Of a stretch of 64,000 nt of DNA, positions 33,561 through 42,768 are shown in pieces. The position numbers were made by a program, and so were the translations under genes. Source of the DNA: JAJEFO01 sp009843725 (lineage in GTDB: Bacteria; Pseudomonadota; Alphaproteobacteria; Rhodobacterales; Rhodobacteraceae); the NCBI GenBank assembly GCA_965243215.1, contig CBDEUJ010000002.1:496001-560000 (forward strand). The letters are read 5' to 3'. Each line of letters starts with the position of its first letter. Within the stretch, counting starts at the first letter, position 1. A model generated the notes under the pieces. It did no database searches and was not told where the DNA came from. It worked only from the letters and a program-made list of their open reading frames with translations.

Positions 33561-34799
33561 TCATCGTTTGCACAGCTCGTCGATGCGATCGGCGACCTGT
33601 TGTGCGGGCTCCCGCAGCTGGTCCGCCGTCCAGTCGGCGGCGTAGCCCTCCGTCACGTCGGACGGCCGGGCGTGGTTGACGAGCCGCTTCGTCAGCGAGC
33701 GCGGCAGCATCAGCTCGCGCTCGGCCACCGTGATGAACGCGTTGCGCAGCCCGTGGAACCAGAAGCGGGTCCCCGCAGCCTTGCCGATGTCTTCATAGAA
33801 CCGCGCAATGTCCGCGACATGGCCCGACTTCGCCTTCTTCGGCGACGGGAACAGCCAGCCCTCGGACGGCGCGGCCTCACCGTCGCAATCCGACCGGAGC
33901 CGCTCGAAGATGTCGGCAAGCTGCCGCGTGGCCGGAAGCTCGAGCGGAACCCCCGTCTTCGTCTCGTCGACCCGCAGGACATGCCGCTCTAGGTCGACCC
34001 GCTCCCAGCGCAGCGACACGACCTCGCTCCGGCGCATGCCCGTGTAGAGTCCGATCAGGAAGATGGCGCGGAGCGCGGGATTGACCACGACCGCCTCGAT
34101 GCCCGCGCGCCAGCGCGGCAGCACCTCCGCCGGGCCCGAAATCCGGCGCCGCCGCTTGGCGTTAAAACGCCCGCCCGCCGCCAGCCAGAGATCGACCGGG
34201 TTGCGCAGGCCCTCGTGGTCCACGCAGGGACGGCGGTAGACCGAACGCAGCATCGACATCGCCTGATTCCCCGACGCCCAGCCGTGCCCCTCGGTGATTT
34301 GGTTGAACCTGTCCTCCACGTCCTGCCGGGTGATGGCGTCGAGCGGCCGCCGCACCCAGTCGCCGAGCTTGCCCCGCAGGATCTGGCGGTAGGCCTTCAC
34401 GGTCTTGTCCTTGCGCCTCGGGTTCGCCTTGATGTAGGTCTCGAAGGCCTCGGCGAGAGTCGGCACGCCGCGCGCCTCGGCCCGCTCGCCCGCAGGGTCC
34501 TCGCCACGCGCGACCTGCCCGAGCATGTCACGCGCCTTCCTGCGCGCCTCGTCGGGACCGACCCGGCCGTAGCGCCCGATCACGACGCGCTTGTTGGGCG
34601 CCTTGCGCCCGCCGTCGCCGGCGCGGTAGTTGACGATGAAGGACTTGGTGCCCGAAGGCTGCACGCGGCAGCCGAAGCCTGTCAGCCTGTCGTCCCACGC
34701 GATCCAGGTCTTGTCCTCGGGCTTCAGGGCGTCCACGGTGCGCCTGGTCAGGGTGAGCTTCACCCGGGCCACGCGCTTGGCAGAAATTCGGTTTTCCAT
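33561..34799 (-). CDS. int: Tyrosine-type site-specific integrase
   Basis: Protein of 412 residues. It has an N-terminal arm-binding domain (TRRTVDALKPED...WDDRLTGFGCRVQPSG), a core-binding SAM-like domain (TLAEAFETYIK), and a catalytic domain with Arg in YTGMRRSEV, His and Arg in HGLRNAF, a second His in LVNHARPSD, and the nucleophile Tyr in VTEGYAA. Such enzymes integrate and excise islands and phages at attachment sites. The ATG at 34799 begins a normal N-terminus. No tRNA gene or direct-repeat attachment site is seen next to it. It marks the right edge of the accessory half. Confidence 0.95.
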   Translation of the reverse strand: MENRISAKRVARVKLTLTRRTVDALKPEDKTWIAWDDRLTGFGCRVQPSGTKSFIVNYRAGDGGRKAPNKRVVIGRYGRVGPDEARRKARDMLGQVARGEDPAGERAEARGVPTLAEAFETYIKANPRRKDKTVKAYRQILRGKLGDWVRRPLDAITRQDVEDRFNQITEGHGWASGNQAMSMLRSVYRRPCVDHEGLRNPVDLWLAAGGRFNAKRRRRISGPAEVLPRWRAGIEAVVVNPALRAIFLIGLYTGMRRSEVVSLRWERVDLERHVLRVDETKTGVPLELPATRQLADIFERLRSDCDGEAAPSEGWLFPSPKKAKSGHVADIARFYEDIGKAAGTRFWFHGLRNAFITVAERELMLPRSLTKRLVNHARPSDVTEGYAADWTADQLREPAQQVADRIDELCKR

Positions 34800-35141
34800 G
34801 GGATGCAGCCTGTCACGAAACGCTCTGATGTGCAACACGAAAGGCAACACGAGAAATCAAAACGAAGGCCATTCCGGGCCGTTCCTGACAGCCGTTGGCA
34901 AGGCGATGCAGGCGCAAAGACCAAGAAAAACAGGGAGAATCGCAGACAGGGACTGTCAGGCGCTGACTGGAGTGGACATTGTTTACTTAATTGCGGAACA
35001 AGTCAAGCGTGAGCAACTGGCAGCATGTCATTCGCACTGGATCTGCGCGGAAGGCAGGAACGGCAATGACCAGACCTGACATGCGCGTCGGTCAGTTGTA
35101 GACACGAACGCCAGAGTTCTGAAGGAGGCTCCCGCGACCAC
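34800..35141. other. Intergenic region at the island edge
   Basis: About 340 bases between divergent genes. A ribosome-site-like AAGGAGG lies at about 35121-35127, 14 bases from the following ATG, somewhat far. No tRNA, inverted repeat or obvious attachment core was found. Confidence 0.4.
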
Positions 35142-36077
35142 ATGATTCGCTTCACTGCAGAGCGGATGGGCAGCGCGCCGATCATTCACCCCGGTCTCGC
35201 GAGGACAATCGGGACCAATATCAACGGACCTTCCGCAATTCGCGTGCCGGATTGGATCAATGCCCCGCTCGGCCGGTACTATCTCTACTTTGCCGACCAT
35301 CGCGGCGACCACATTCGTCTGGCCCATTCGGACGAGATCATCGGCCCCTGGCATGTTCACGAACCGGGCGCACTGCGTCTCGAAGGCTCCGGCTTTCCAA
35401 CGCAATCGTCCGAACTCGAGCCTCCTGAGCGGATTCGAGAGAGCGTCGCTTCTGGTGATCTTCGCCCGCACATTGCTTCACCGGACGTCCATGTCGACCA
35501 TGCCCGGCGGCTGATCGTCATGCACTTTCATGGATTGGAACGCGACTGCACTCAGACCACAAGGCGCATGGTGTCCAGAAGCGGCCTTGACTTCCGCGAC
35601 CCGCAGCCGACCGGCGCGGATTTCTATGCCCGTGTCTTCGAATGGCGCGGCGTGACCTATGCGGCGGCGCTGGAAGGTTGGCTCTATCGCTCGCAGGACT
35701 CGGGCCTGTCGTTTCCGGACAGGACGCGCCTCGGCGACCCGTCCACCCGGCACGTCGCTGCCTTTTCATTCGAGGATGAACTTTTCCTCGTCTTCAGCCG
35801 AATTGGTGATGCGCCGGAAAGACTCCTGATTTCCCGCATTCTTACAACTGCGAACTGGCGGGACTGGCGTCTGTCAGATCCTCTGGATCTCTTGCGAGCC
35901 GAGACGCCCTGGGAGGGCGCCGGTGAGCCGGTCTCGCCATCGCGCATGGGCCCGGCCGAGAGACGTGTCAACCAGTTGAGGGATCCGTTCGTATTTTGTG
36001 AAGACAATCGCCTCTGGCTGTTTTATGCGTGCGCCGGCGAATCTGGCCTGGCGCTTGCGCAGCTTCACAGCAGGTGA
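35142..36077 (+). CDS. Glycoside hydrolase family 43/five-bladed propeller-like protein
   Basis: Protein of 311 residues with repeated propeller-blade phrases: GRYYLYFADHRGDHIRLAHS, GPWHVHEPGAL, HASPDVHVDHARRLIVMHFHG, LFLVFSRIGDAPE and NQLRDPFVFCEDNRLWLFY. The pattern of RDP and LYFA strands is that of GH43-like or DUF377-type glycan-processing propellers. No signal peptide is evident, so cytoplasmic. It is followed directly by an MFS transporter gene starting one base after its stop, so the two were one operon, perhaps export or import plus processing of a sugar compound. Confidence 0.65.
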   Translation: MIRFTAERMGSAPIIHPGLARTIGTNINGPSAIRVPDWINAPLGRYYLYFADHRGDHIRLAHSDEIIGPWHVHEPGALRLEGSGFPTQSSELEPPERIRESVASGDLRPHIASPDVHVDHARRLIVMHFHGLERDCTQTTRRMVSRSGLDFRDPQPTGADFYARVFEWRGVTYAAALEGWLYRSQDSGLSFPDRTRLGDPSTRHVAAFSFEDELFLVFSRIGDAPERLLISRILTTANWRDWRLSDPLDLLRAETPWEGAGEPVSPSRMGPAERRVNQLRDPFVFCEDNRLWLFYACAGESGLALAQLHSR

Positions 36078-37319
36078 ATGGTGGGGCAAGTGAATCTGTC
36101 GGCTCTCAATTCCCGGAACTTTCGCTTGTACCTTGCCGGCAATCTGTTTGCGCTGAATGCGATGTGGATGCTCCGCATCATCGTCGGCTGGCTGGCCTGG
36201 GACATGACGGGTTCGGCCAGCTTCGTCGGATTGATAGCATTCGTGTACTTTCTGCCCACCATATTTTTCGGGCCCTTTTTTGGTGTCTTGATCGACCGGT
36301 CAGATGTGCGTCGCGCTGCCATATTGGTCCAATCACTGTTCTTGATCGCCGCTTCGGGCCTCTGGCTAGTCCAACACTTGGAGATTCTGGGCGCAACGCA
36401 CCTGCTGACATATTCCCTAGCCTCCGGCATAATAATGTCGGCGCATGGCCCGGTGCGGATGTCGATGGCGCCCAGGCTGGTCGCATCCAATGACATCCCG
36501 TCAGCGGTCAATTTTGTCTCGCTTACCTACAATGTCTCTCGCATGACCGGTCCGGCGATTGGGGGCTGAGCAATCGCGCAAATTGGCACGGGGCCAGCAA
36601 CTATCGTAACTGCGTTCTGTTACTTGCCATTCCTGATGGCGCTGTCGCTCTTGCGCGTCCGGCAAGCGACTACCAGGCCTTCGAAGCCGGACTTTCTGGG
36701 TGATCTGGCCGAAGGTGCCAGTATCGCCTTCGGAGATGCCGGCATTCGTGCCGCCCTCGCCCTCGCAGCGATCGCGTCGATATTCATATTGGGATCGCTC
36801 GAAATCCTGCCGGCAATTGCGGACGGTGTCTTTGACAAGGGAGCCGCTGGCCTGGGTCTCTTGACTGCTGCTTCCGGGCTGGGCGCGATTGTCGCCGGCC
36901 TTGGGCTGGTTTTGCTGCCGTCGGCCTTCGGCCGCAATCGCCTCCCATTGGCCGTCGCCATCAGCTTGTTCGGGGTGGCTTGCATTGCGGGCCTCGGACT
37001 GACCGCATCCTGGCCCGCTGCAATCAGCCTGGTCGCTGCCATGTCGGCCGCCGCCGCCGCATCGGGCATTATCTGCCAGTCAGCCATCCAGACTCGGATC
37101 GACGACGGGATGCGCGGACGCGTGATGAGCATGTGGGCCAGTGTCGCAATCGGAAGCAGCGCCATGGGCGCTGCCATTCTCGGAGTTGCAGTGGAATTCC
37201 TTGGATTGGGTGCGACACTGACGTTCAGCGCGATTTTCGCGGGGCTGCTGCTGGCCACAGGCCTTATTCATCACTGCTGGAAGTCTCAACCAGCAACGAG
37301 ATTCGGCGATTTTGACTGA
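36078..37319 (+). pseudogene. MFS transporter gene interrupted by one nonsense codon
   Basis: A continuous reading frame of 413 codons apart from a TGA at 36567-36569. Before it: NLSALNSRNFRLYLAGNLF through VSRMTGPAIGG; after it: AIAQIGTGPATIVTAF through the last helices. Together they form a 12-helix MFS_3 (enterobactin-exporter-like) transporter. Both parts keep the same frame, so one point mutation explains it. TGA is used as a normal stop by other genes in the window, so recoding is not likely. The first half (163 residues) might still be made but would lack six helices. Confidence 0.8.
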
Positions 37320-37833
37320 CACAGGCAAAGGCTGGAGTGACGCACGGTCAGTTGCGAATTCGCAAATTCCGTTCTTTCCTTCGGTGCCGATTTCTGCCTT
37401 CGGGCTTGTCGACGGTCCGGCGCGCGACTTCCTGTCCCCGGACGCCGATGCCGCGCGGAATGCAGTTGGCATGACGGCGCATCGGCCGACCTCATCGCCG
37501 GTGCCCGCCGGACAGCCGTTCCTGGAAATGTCTATCCCGGTGCGGGTTCGGGCCGTCAGCCGGAACGTGGCGTGAAACCGAGACGCAAGCGCTGATTCTG
37601 GAAGAGTCGGAGGCTGCGTCCACGAAGCCTGGCTCCTCAACTTGCCGAAGGATGCGCCCGGGGTTGCATTGCGCGAAGCGCGGCAGGTATGGCACGTCTG
37701 TTTCGGCAAGAATTGCACGCGAGCTGCCATGAGATCAGTCTCAGGCATGTTTCGGAGCACTGCGGAGCCATCTGCGGGTCACGGATCAAGGCCGGGCGGA
37801 ACGGTGGCGGGAGATTGTGCGGGACAGGACTGG
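37320..37833. other. Gene-free interval
   Basis: About 510 bases. The frame of the EcsC gene is open upstream to 37642, but the sequence there does not look like protein. No repeat or terminator recognised. Confidence 0.35.
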
Positions 37834-38646
37834 ATGACCGGACGCAACGAAGTGATGCCCTATGTCCAAGAGGTTCTGGCCGAACAGGATGCCTATCGGA
37901 ATGCTGGTCCGTCCGTGTTTCCCAGGGTGGTGCGGTCGGTCACGGCACCAATTGGACCCCTGACTGACAGGTTGATTCCTGCCAGCGCCGTTGAGACGGC
38001 AATCCGGGGCGCCGACTGGGTTGCATCGTCGTCGATCCGAACTGCGGCAATCTCCCATGAGTTCCTGGATTTCGAGGCCTGCGACGCGGCTGCAGCAGAT
38101 GTGCGGCGTTGGGCGCTGGGCTATGCGGCTGCAGGTGGTGCCGCAGCGGGCGTCCTGGGGGCGGCGGGACTGGCATTTGACGTCCCTGCCACCGTCACCC
38201 TCGCACTCAGAACCGCACGGCTCACCGGGCTCTGCTATGGATTTGGCGGCGTCGGAGAGCTGGAGCGCGTCTACATTCTCGATGTCCTGCAGCTTGCCGG
38301 GGCGAACTCCGTGGAAGAGCGTGACGCGACCTTGCAACGTCTTGCCGAGTCCCGTACGCAGTTCGATCGCGACGACTGGCAAAAGATTGCGGCCATGACG
38401 GGACGGGCGACCGGTTCGGTCATGGCGATACAAAGGCTGGCGGCGACGCTCGGGGTCAACCTTTCGACGCGAAAGATGGCGCAGGTTGTGCCGATCCTCG
38501 GGGCGGTGATCGGGGCGGGCGTGAATGCTGCCTTTCAACGCGACGTTGCGTCGGCAGCGCGGTTTGCGTTCCGGGCGCGCTGGCTTGAGGTGAACGAGGG
38601 CATTGTCGAGGGCCGGGTGAGCATCCCGGCGCCGGAAGATGCCTGA
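37834..38646 (+). CDS. EcsC family protein
   Basis: Protein of 270 residues matching EcsC proteins: an amphipathic N-terminus, then FEACDAAAADVRRWALGYAAAGGAAAGVLGAAGLAFDVPATVTLALRT-type alternation of charged and small hydrophobic residues, then VYILDVLQLAGA and VPILGAVIGAGVNAAFQRDV. EcsC proteins associate with membranes; their biochemical role is not settled. The ATG at 37834 is preceded by AGGA 4 bases upstream. It stands just before the complex I operon but is not part of the conserved nuo set. Confidence 0.8.
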   Translation: MTGRNEVMPYVQEVLAEQDAYRNAGPSVFPRVVRSVTAPIGPLTDRLIPASAVETAIRGADWVASSSIRTAAISHEFLDFEACDAAAADVRRWALGYAAAGGAAAGVLGAAGLAFDVPATVTLALRTARLTGLCYGFGGVGELERVYILDVLQLAGANSVEERDATLQRLAESRTQFDRDDWQKIAAMTGRATGSVMAIQRLAATLGVNLSTRKMAQVVPILGAVIGAGVNAAFQRDVASAARFAFRARWLEVNEGIVEGRVSIPAPEDA

Positions 38647-38807
38647 AGATTGCGGCGTCAGGCATTCAGCCGCCAATACACCTTGCTCGGCCGCAATGCC
38701 ATGAATGCGCGCCCAGGGCCCTTGCTGCGCCTTTCGGCCCAACATTGACCACGGATAGCACGGGCTGTAGGGATGGCGCATTGACGGGAAATCGTGCGGA
38801 GGTCGCC

Positions 38808-39173
38808 TTGGAAGATCTTTTGAGGGAATACCTGCCGATCCTGGTCTTTCTCGTGATCGCGACCGGGCTTGGAATGGTCCTGATTCTCGCGGCCGTTGTC
38901 CTGGCGCCGAGTGATGCCGACCCGGAGAAGCTCAGCGCGTACGAGTGCGGATTCAATGCCTTTGACGACGCCCGGATGAAGTTCGACGTCAGGTTCTACC
39001 TGGTTTCGATCCTGTTCATCATCTTCGATCTCGAGATCGCCTTCCTGTTTCCGTGGGCGGTCGCCTTCGGTGATCTGGGAGATGCGGCATTCTGGTCGAT
39101 GATGGTCTTCCTGGCGGTTCTGACGGTGGGATTCGCCTACGAGTGGAAAAAGGGCGCGATGGACTGGGAGTGA
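38808..39173 (+). CDS. nuoA: NADH-quinone oxidoreductase subunit A
   Basis: Protein of 121 residues with three membrane helices and the family signature YECGFNAFDDARMKFDVRFY. It is part of the membrane arm of complex I, near the quinone site. The start is a TTG at 38808: GGAGG lies exactly 5 bases upstream, and the resulting N-terminus (MEDLLREYLPILVFL) matches NuoA proteins. Longer in-frame starts would add residues that do not. First gene of the nuo cluster. Confidence 0.95.
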   Translation: MEDLLREYLPILVFLVIATGLGMVLILAAVVLAPSDADPEKLSAYECGFNAFDDARMKFDVRFYLVSILFIIFDLEIAFLFPWAVAFGDLGDAAFWSMMVFLAVLTVGFAYEWKKGAMDWE

Positions 39174-39216
39174 TTCCGGACGCCGGGCTCCCGGCATTGC
39201 CGCCTTTCGTCGCAGG

Positions 39217-39327
39217 ATGCGCCAGACTTGCGATTCCTGGCAAGTCACGCATGAGTCGTTGCGTTGGGCCGCGTTGACGCTTCACGGGGGAGCGGATAAA
39301 CCGCGCCCTCAGGAGGTGAACCGATGA
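39217..39327 (+). CDS. Small frame between nuoA and nuoB
   Basis: A 36-codon frame (MRQTCDSWQVTHESLR...) whose stop overlaps the nuoB start as ATGA. It has no recognised motif. Paracoccus and Rhodobacter nuo/nqo operons are known to carry unidentified reading frames in their gaps, so translation for coupling is possible. It may equally be chance, because any ATGA start gives an upstream TGA. Confidence 0.25.
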   Translation: MRQTCDSWQVTHESLRWAALTLHGGADKPRPQEVNR

Positions 39328-39857
39328 GCGTTGTCACATCGCCCAATGCCGCTGGCCCCGATCGTGACGTGGACGCGCGCGAGTTCAACCGGCAATTGCA
39401 GGACAAGGGCTTTCTTGTCACCTCCACCGCAGACGTCATCAATTGGGTTCGAACCGGGAGTCTCCACTGGATGACGTTCGGATTGGCGTGCTGCGCTGTC
39501 GAGATGATGCACACGTCCATGCCGCGCTATGACCTTGAGCGCTTCGGCACGGCGCCTCGCGCGAGCCCGCGCCAGTCGGACCTGATGATCGTGGCCGGAA
39601 CGTTGACGAACAAGATGGCGCCCGCTTTGCGCAAGGTCTACGACCAGATGCCGGAGCCACGCTACGTGATCTCGATGGGGTCCTGTGCAAATGGCGGCGG
39701 TTACTACCATTACAGCTACTCGGTCGTGCGTGGCTGTGACCGGATCGTTCCCGTCGATGTCTATGTTCCGGGCTGCCCGCCGACCGCGGAGGCGCTGCTC
39801 TACGGCATCCTTCAGTTGCAGCGCAAGATCCGCCGCACGGGCACAATCACGCGCTGA
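39324..39857 (+). CDS. nuoB: NADH-quinone oxidoreductase subunit B
   Basis: Protein of 177 residues that holds the terminal [4Fe-4S] cluster N2. Cluster ligands are visible in FGLACCAVEM (adjacent Cys pair), MGSCANGGG and VPGCPPTAEAL. A strong AGGAGG precedes the ATG. It sits between nuoA and nuoC in the standard order; length and motifs are normal. Confidence 0.98.
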   Translation: MSVVTSPNAAGPDRDVDAREFNRQLQDKGFLVTSTADVINWVRTGSLHWMTFGLACCAVEMMHTSMPRYDLERFGTAPRASPRQSDLMIVAGTLTNKMAPALRKVYDQMPEPRYVISMGSCANGGGYYHYSYSVVRGCDRIVPVDVYVPGCPPTAEALLYGILQLQRKIRRTGTITR

Positions 39858-39867
39858 GGAGACAGCG

Positions 39868-40482
39868 ATGTCCACAGAGCTAGCTGAACTTGCAGCAGGG
39901 ATCGAGGCGAAGCGACCAGACAGCGTGCTCTCGCACGCGGTGGCCTTCGGGGAACTGACGGTCGAGGTTGCGCTGCCATCCCTCGTCGGCTTGGCGGACT
40001 TCCTCAAGTCGGACAAGAGCTACCGGTTCACGACGCTCGTCGACATAACCGCCGTCGACTATCCGGAGCGGGAGGTGCGCTTCGACATGGTTTATCATCT
40101 CCTTTCGATGCACCGGAATCGGCGCATTCGCCTGAAGGTCGCCGTGCGCGAGGATGAGTTTGTGCCATCATTGACAGGCATTCATGCCTCGGCGGGCTGG
40201 TTCGAGCGCGAGGTGTTCGACATGTTCGGCATCCTTTTCTCAGGCCATTCCGACCTGAGACGCATCCTCACCGACTACGGGTTCCAGGGTCATCCGCTGC
40301 GGAAGGACTTCCCGACGACCGGGTATGTCGAGGTGCGCCACGACGAAGAGTTGAAACGTGTCGTCTACGAGCCGGTGAAGCTGGTGCAGGAATATCGTCA
40401 ATTCGACTTCATGTCCCCGTGGGAAGGAGCGAACTACATCCTGCCGGGGGACGAACGGGCCGGGGCAAAGGCTGAGCCATGA
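39868..40482 (+). CDS. nuoC: NADH-quinone oxidoreductase subunit C
   Basis: Protein of 204 residues, peripheral arm subunit. The family signature is present: HASAGWFEREVFDMFGILFSGHSDLRRILTDYGFQGHPLRKDFP. The C-terminal EYRQFDFMSPWEG is also typical. GAGGAG precedes the ATG, 10 bases after nuoB. Separate from nuoD, as in alphaproteobacteria, not fused as in enterobacteria. Confidence 0.98.
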   Translation: MSTELAELAAGIEAKRPDSVLSHAVAFGELTVEVALPSLVGLADFLKSDKSYRFTTLVDITAVDYPEREVRFDMVYHLLSMHRNRRIRLKVAVREDEFVPSLTGIHASAGWFEREVFDMFGILFSGHSDLRRILTDYGFQGHPLRKDFPTTGYVEVRHDEELKRVVYEPVKLVQEYRQFDFMSPWEGANYILPGDERAGAKAEP

Positions 40483-40628
40483 GCAGGACGTTTCGATTGA
40501 AGTACGTCGCAAGCGTCCGGCAAGCGCCGGTTGTCGGTGCCGGCGTGTCGTTCGGCATGCCCATGCATGGCGATACGAAGGTCTGTCCCCGCAGGGACAT
40601 GTCTCAACGGCCGGAGAGGGCGGAATGA
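40479..40628 (+). CDS. Small frame between nuoC and nuoD
   Basis: A 49-codon frame (MSRTFRLKYVASVRQ...) overlapping the nuoC stop and the nuoD start, each by ATGA. The tight tiling on both sides is what translational coupling would need, and it fills the whole gap. No domain is recognised and the composition is only moderately protein-like. Unidentified frames are known in this operon in relatives. Confidence 0.35.
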   Translation: MSRTFRLKYVASVRQAPVVGAGVSFGMPMHGDTKVCPRRDMSQRPERAE

Positions 40629-41836
40629 TGGACGGCAAGCCCGACGACGCCCTGACCGGCGAGAAGAAGCTCCGGAACTTCAACATCAATTTCGGGCCGC
40701 AGCACCCGGCCGCTCATGGCGTGCTGCGGCTGGTGCTGGAGCTTGACGGAGAGATCGTCGAGCGCTGCGATCCGCATATCGGCCTGCTTCATCGCGGCAC
40801 CGAAAAACTGATGGAAAGCCGCACCTACCTGCAGAACCTGCCGTATTTCGACAGACTGGACTACGTGGCGCCGATGAACCAGGAGCATGCCTGGTGCCTC
40901 GCGATCGAAAGGCTGACCGGCACCGAAATCCCCCGCCGAGCGTCGCTGATCCGGGTCCTGTACTCGGAGATCGGTCGCATCCTGAATCACCTGTTGAACG
41001 TGACGACGCAGGCATTGGATGTCGGAGCCCTGACTCCGCCGCTCTGGGGGTTCGAGGAACGCGAGAAGCTCATGGTGTTCTACGAGCGGGCTTGCGGGGC
41101 GCGGCTGCATGCCGCCTACTTTCGCCCGGGCGGCGTGCATCAGGACCTTCCGCCGGAACTCGTGGACGACATAGACAGATGGGCGGACGCGTTCCCAAAG
41201 GCGCTGAACGACATCGATGGCCTCCTGACGGAAAACCGGATATTCAAGCAGCGAAATGTGGACATTTGCATCGTCTCCGAACAGGAAGCCCTGGATTGGG
41301 GATTCTCGGGCGTTATGGTGCGCGGCTCCGGGATGGCATGGGACCTCCGGCGATCGCAGCCCTACGAGTGCTATGACGAGTTCGACTTCCAGATTCCCGT
41401 GGGAAAGAACGGCGACTGCTATGACCGGTATCTCTGCCGCATGGCCGAGATGCGGGAGAGCCTGAAGATCATCAAGCAGGCATGCGAGAAACTGAGGGCG
41501 GAACCGGGCGAAGTCCTTGCCCGAGGCAAGCTGACCCCTCCGTCACGGAGTGACATGAAGACTTCGATGGAAGCCCTGATTCACCACTTCAAGCTGTATA
41601 CCGAGGGATTCCGCGTGCCTGAGGGCGAGGTCTATGCCGCCGTGGAGGCCCCCAAGGGCGAGTTTGGAGTCTACCTTGTGGCTGACGGCACCAACAGGCC
41701 CTATCGCGCGAAGATCCGGGCGCCGGGGTACCTGCATCTTCAAGCCATGGACCATGTTTCGAAGGGGCACATGCTGGCGGACGTATCCGCCATCATTGGA
41801 ACGATGGACATTGTGTTCGGGGAGGTGGACCGATGA
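40625..41836 (+). CDS. nuoD: NADH-quinone oxidoreductase subunit D
   Basis: Protein of 403 residues forming the quinone-binding pocket with NuoB. Signature residues are present: NFGPQHPAAHGVLRLVLELDGE near the N-terminus (with the quinone-contact His), HRGTEKL, and the C-terminal region ending IIGTMDIVFGEVDR. GGAGAGGGCGGA precedes the start; ATGs at 40625 and 40628 are equivalent. Normal length. Confidence 0.98.
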   Translation: MMDGKPDDALTGEKKLRNFNINFGPQHPAAHGVLRLVLELDGEIVERCDPHIGLLHRGTEKLMESRTYLQNLPYFDRLDYVAPMNQEHAWCLAIERLTGTEIPRRASLIRVLYSEIGRILNHLLNVTTQALDVGALTPPLWGFEEREKLMVFYERACGARLHAAYFRPGGVHQDLPPELVDDIDRWADAFPKALNDIDGLLTENRIFKQRNVDICIVSEQEALDWGFSGVMVRGSGMAWDLRRSQPYECYDEFDFQIPVGKNGDCYDRYLCRMAEMRESLKIIKQACEKLRAEPGEVLARGKLTPPSRSDMKTSMEALIHHFKLYTEGFRVPEGEVYAAVEAPKGEFGVYLVADGTNRPYRAKIRAPGYLHLQAMDHVSKGHMLADVSAIIGTMDIVFGEVDR

Positions 41837-41910
41837 CGGCTTCTTTCTGGACTTTCGTGCTCCGCAGACGGGATCAGGCCGTGAAGATCCGGCCTTCGCG
41901 AGCGAAATGA
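41833..41910 (+). CDS. Very small frame between nuoD and nuoE
   Basis: A 25-codon basic frame (MTASFWTFVLRRRDQ...) that overlaps the nuoD stop by ATGA and ends 7 bases before nuoE. The nuoE ribosome site (GAGGA) overlaps its stop. May serve as a coupling leader; too short to judge as a protein. Confidence 0.25.
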   Translation: MTASFWTFVLRRRDQAVKIRPSRAK

Positions 41911-41917
41911 GGAACTG

Positions 41918-42595
41918 ATGCTTCGCCGCCTTCACGCCGAGCAGCCGGAGAGCTTCGCCTTCACGCCCGCCAATCAGGCGTGGGCGGAACGTCAGATCGC
42001 GAAATACCCGGAAGGGCGGCAGGCCAGCGCCATTATCCCGCTTCTCTGGCGGGCGCAGGAGCAGGAGGGCTGGCTCAGCCGCGCTGCGATCGAGCATGTC
42101 GCGGCCACGCTGGACATGGCCTATATCCGGGCGCTCGAGGTCGCGACGTTCTACTTCATGTTCCAGTTGCAGCCGGTCGGAAGCGTTGCCCATGTCCAGG
42201 TCTGCGGCACGACCTCCTGCATGATCTGCGGCGCCGAAGATCTGGTCGCGGTTTGCAGGAAGAAGATCGCCGAGTCTCCGCACGAGGTTTCCGAGGACGG
42301 AAAGCTCTCCTGGGAGGAGGTCGAGTGCCTCGGGGCATGTTCGAACGCGCCGATGGCGCAGATTGGCAAGGACTACTACGAAGACCTGACCGTGGAGCGA
42401 TTGGCGGAAATCATTGATGAACTTGCCCAAGGCAAGATTCCGGTGCCTGGACCGCAAAACGGTCGCTTTGCCTCCGAGCCGGTTTCGGGGCTCACCAGTC
42501 TCGATGTGCGGGAGGACGAGAGGCAGAGACACAACGCAAGCGTTCAGCTTGCGGTGACGGTACGTGACACCGTCAAGCGCATAGACGGGAACTAG
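41918..42595 (+). CDS. nuoE: NADH-quinone oxidoreductase subunit E
   Basis: Protein of 225 residues with the thioredoxin-like fold that holds a [2Fe-2S] cluster. The four Cys ligands appear as CGTTSCMICG (first pair) and CLGACSNAP (second pair). A C-terminal extension of about 50 residues beyond LAEIIDEL is common in alphaproteobacterial NuoE. Works with NuoF in NADH oxidation. Confidence 0.97.
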   Translation: MLRRLHAEQPESFAFTPANQAWAERQIAKYPEGRQASAIIPLLWRAQEQEGWLSRAAIEHVAATLDMAYIRALEVATFYFMFQLQPVGSVAHVQVCGTTSCMICGAEDLVAVCRKKIAESPHEVSEDGKLSWEEVECLGACSNAPMAQIGKDYYEDLTVERLAEIIDELAQGKIPVPGPQNGRFASEPVSGLTSLDVREDERQRHNASVQLAVTVRDTVKRIDGN

Positions 42596-42597
42596 AC

Positions 42598-42768
42598 ATG
42601 CCCGGACCTGCCTGCATCGTCGGAATTTGCGGCGCGGCCGTCATCAGGAAGGCGGCGGCTGCATGTCGTTGCCGCGCAGTTCTTCCATTCTCGCTGTCGG
42701 GAATTCCACGTCGCGCCGATGTCCAGCTGGCCGGAGTGCCCCGCGAAGACCATGCCGGCTGCTTATGA
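42598..42768 (+). CDS. Small frame between nuoE and the DUF5337 gene
   Basis: A 56-codon frame (MPGPACIVGICGAAVIRK...) overlapping the next gene start by ATGA. It has several cysteines but no known motif. Same caveats as the other gap frames of this operon. Confidence 0.25.
   Translation: MPGPACIVGICGAAVIRKAAAACRCRAVLPFSLSGIPRRADVQLAGVPREDHAGCL

Noticed and set aside
34800..35141. tRNA gene as integrase attachment site
   Set aside because: No cloverleaf or TTCGA-type T-loop found beside the integrase.
36567..36569. Selenocysteine or recoded TGA in the transporter gene
   Set aside because: MFS transporters do not use selenocysteine, no downstream insertion hairpin was seen, and TGA is an ordinary stop elsewhere in the window.
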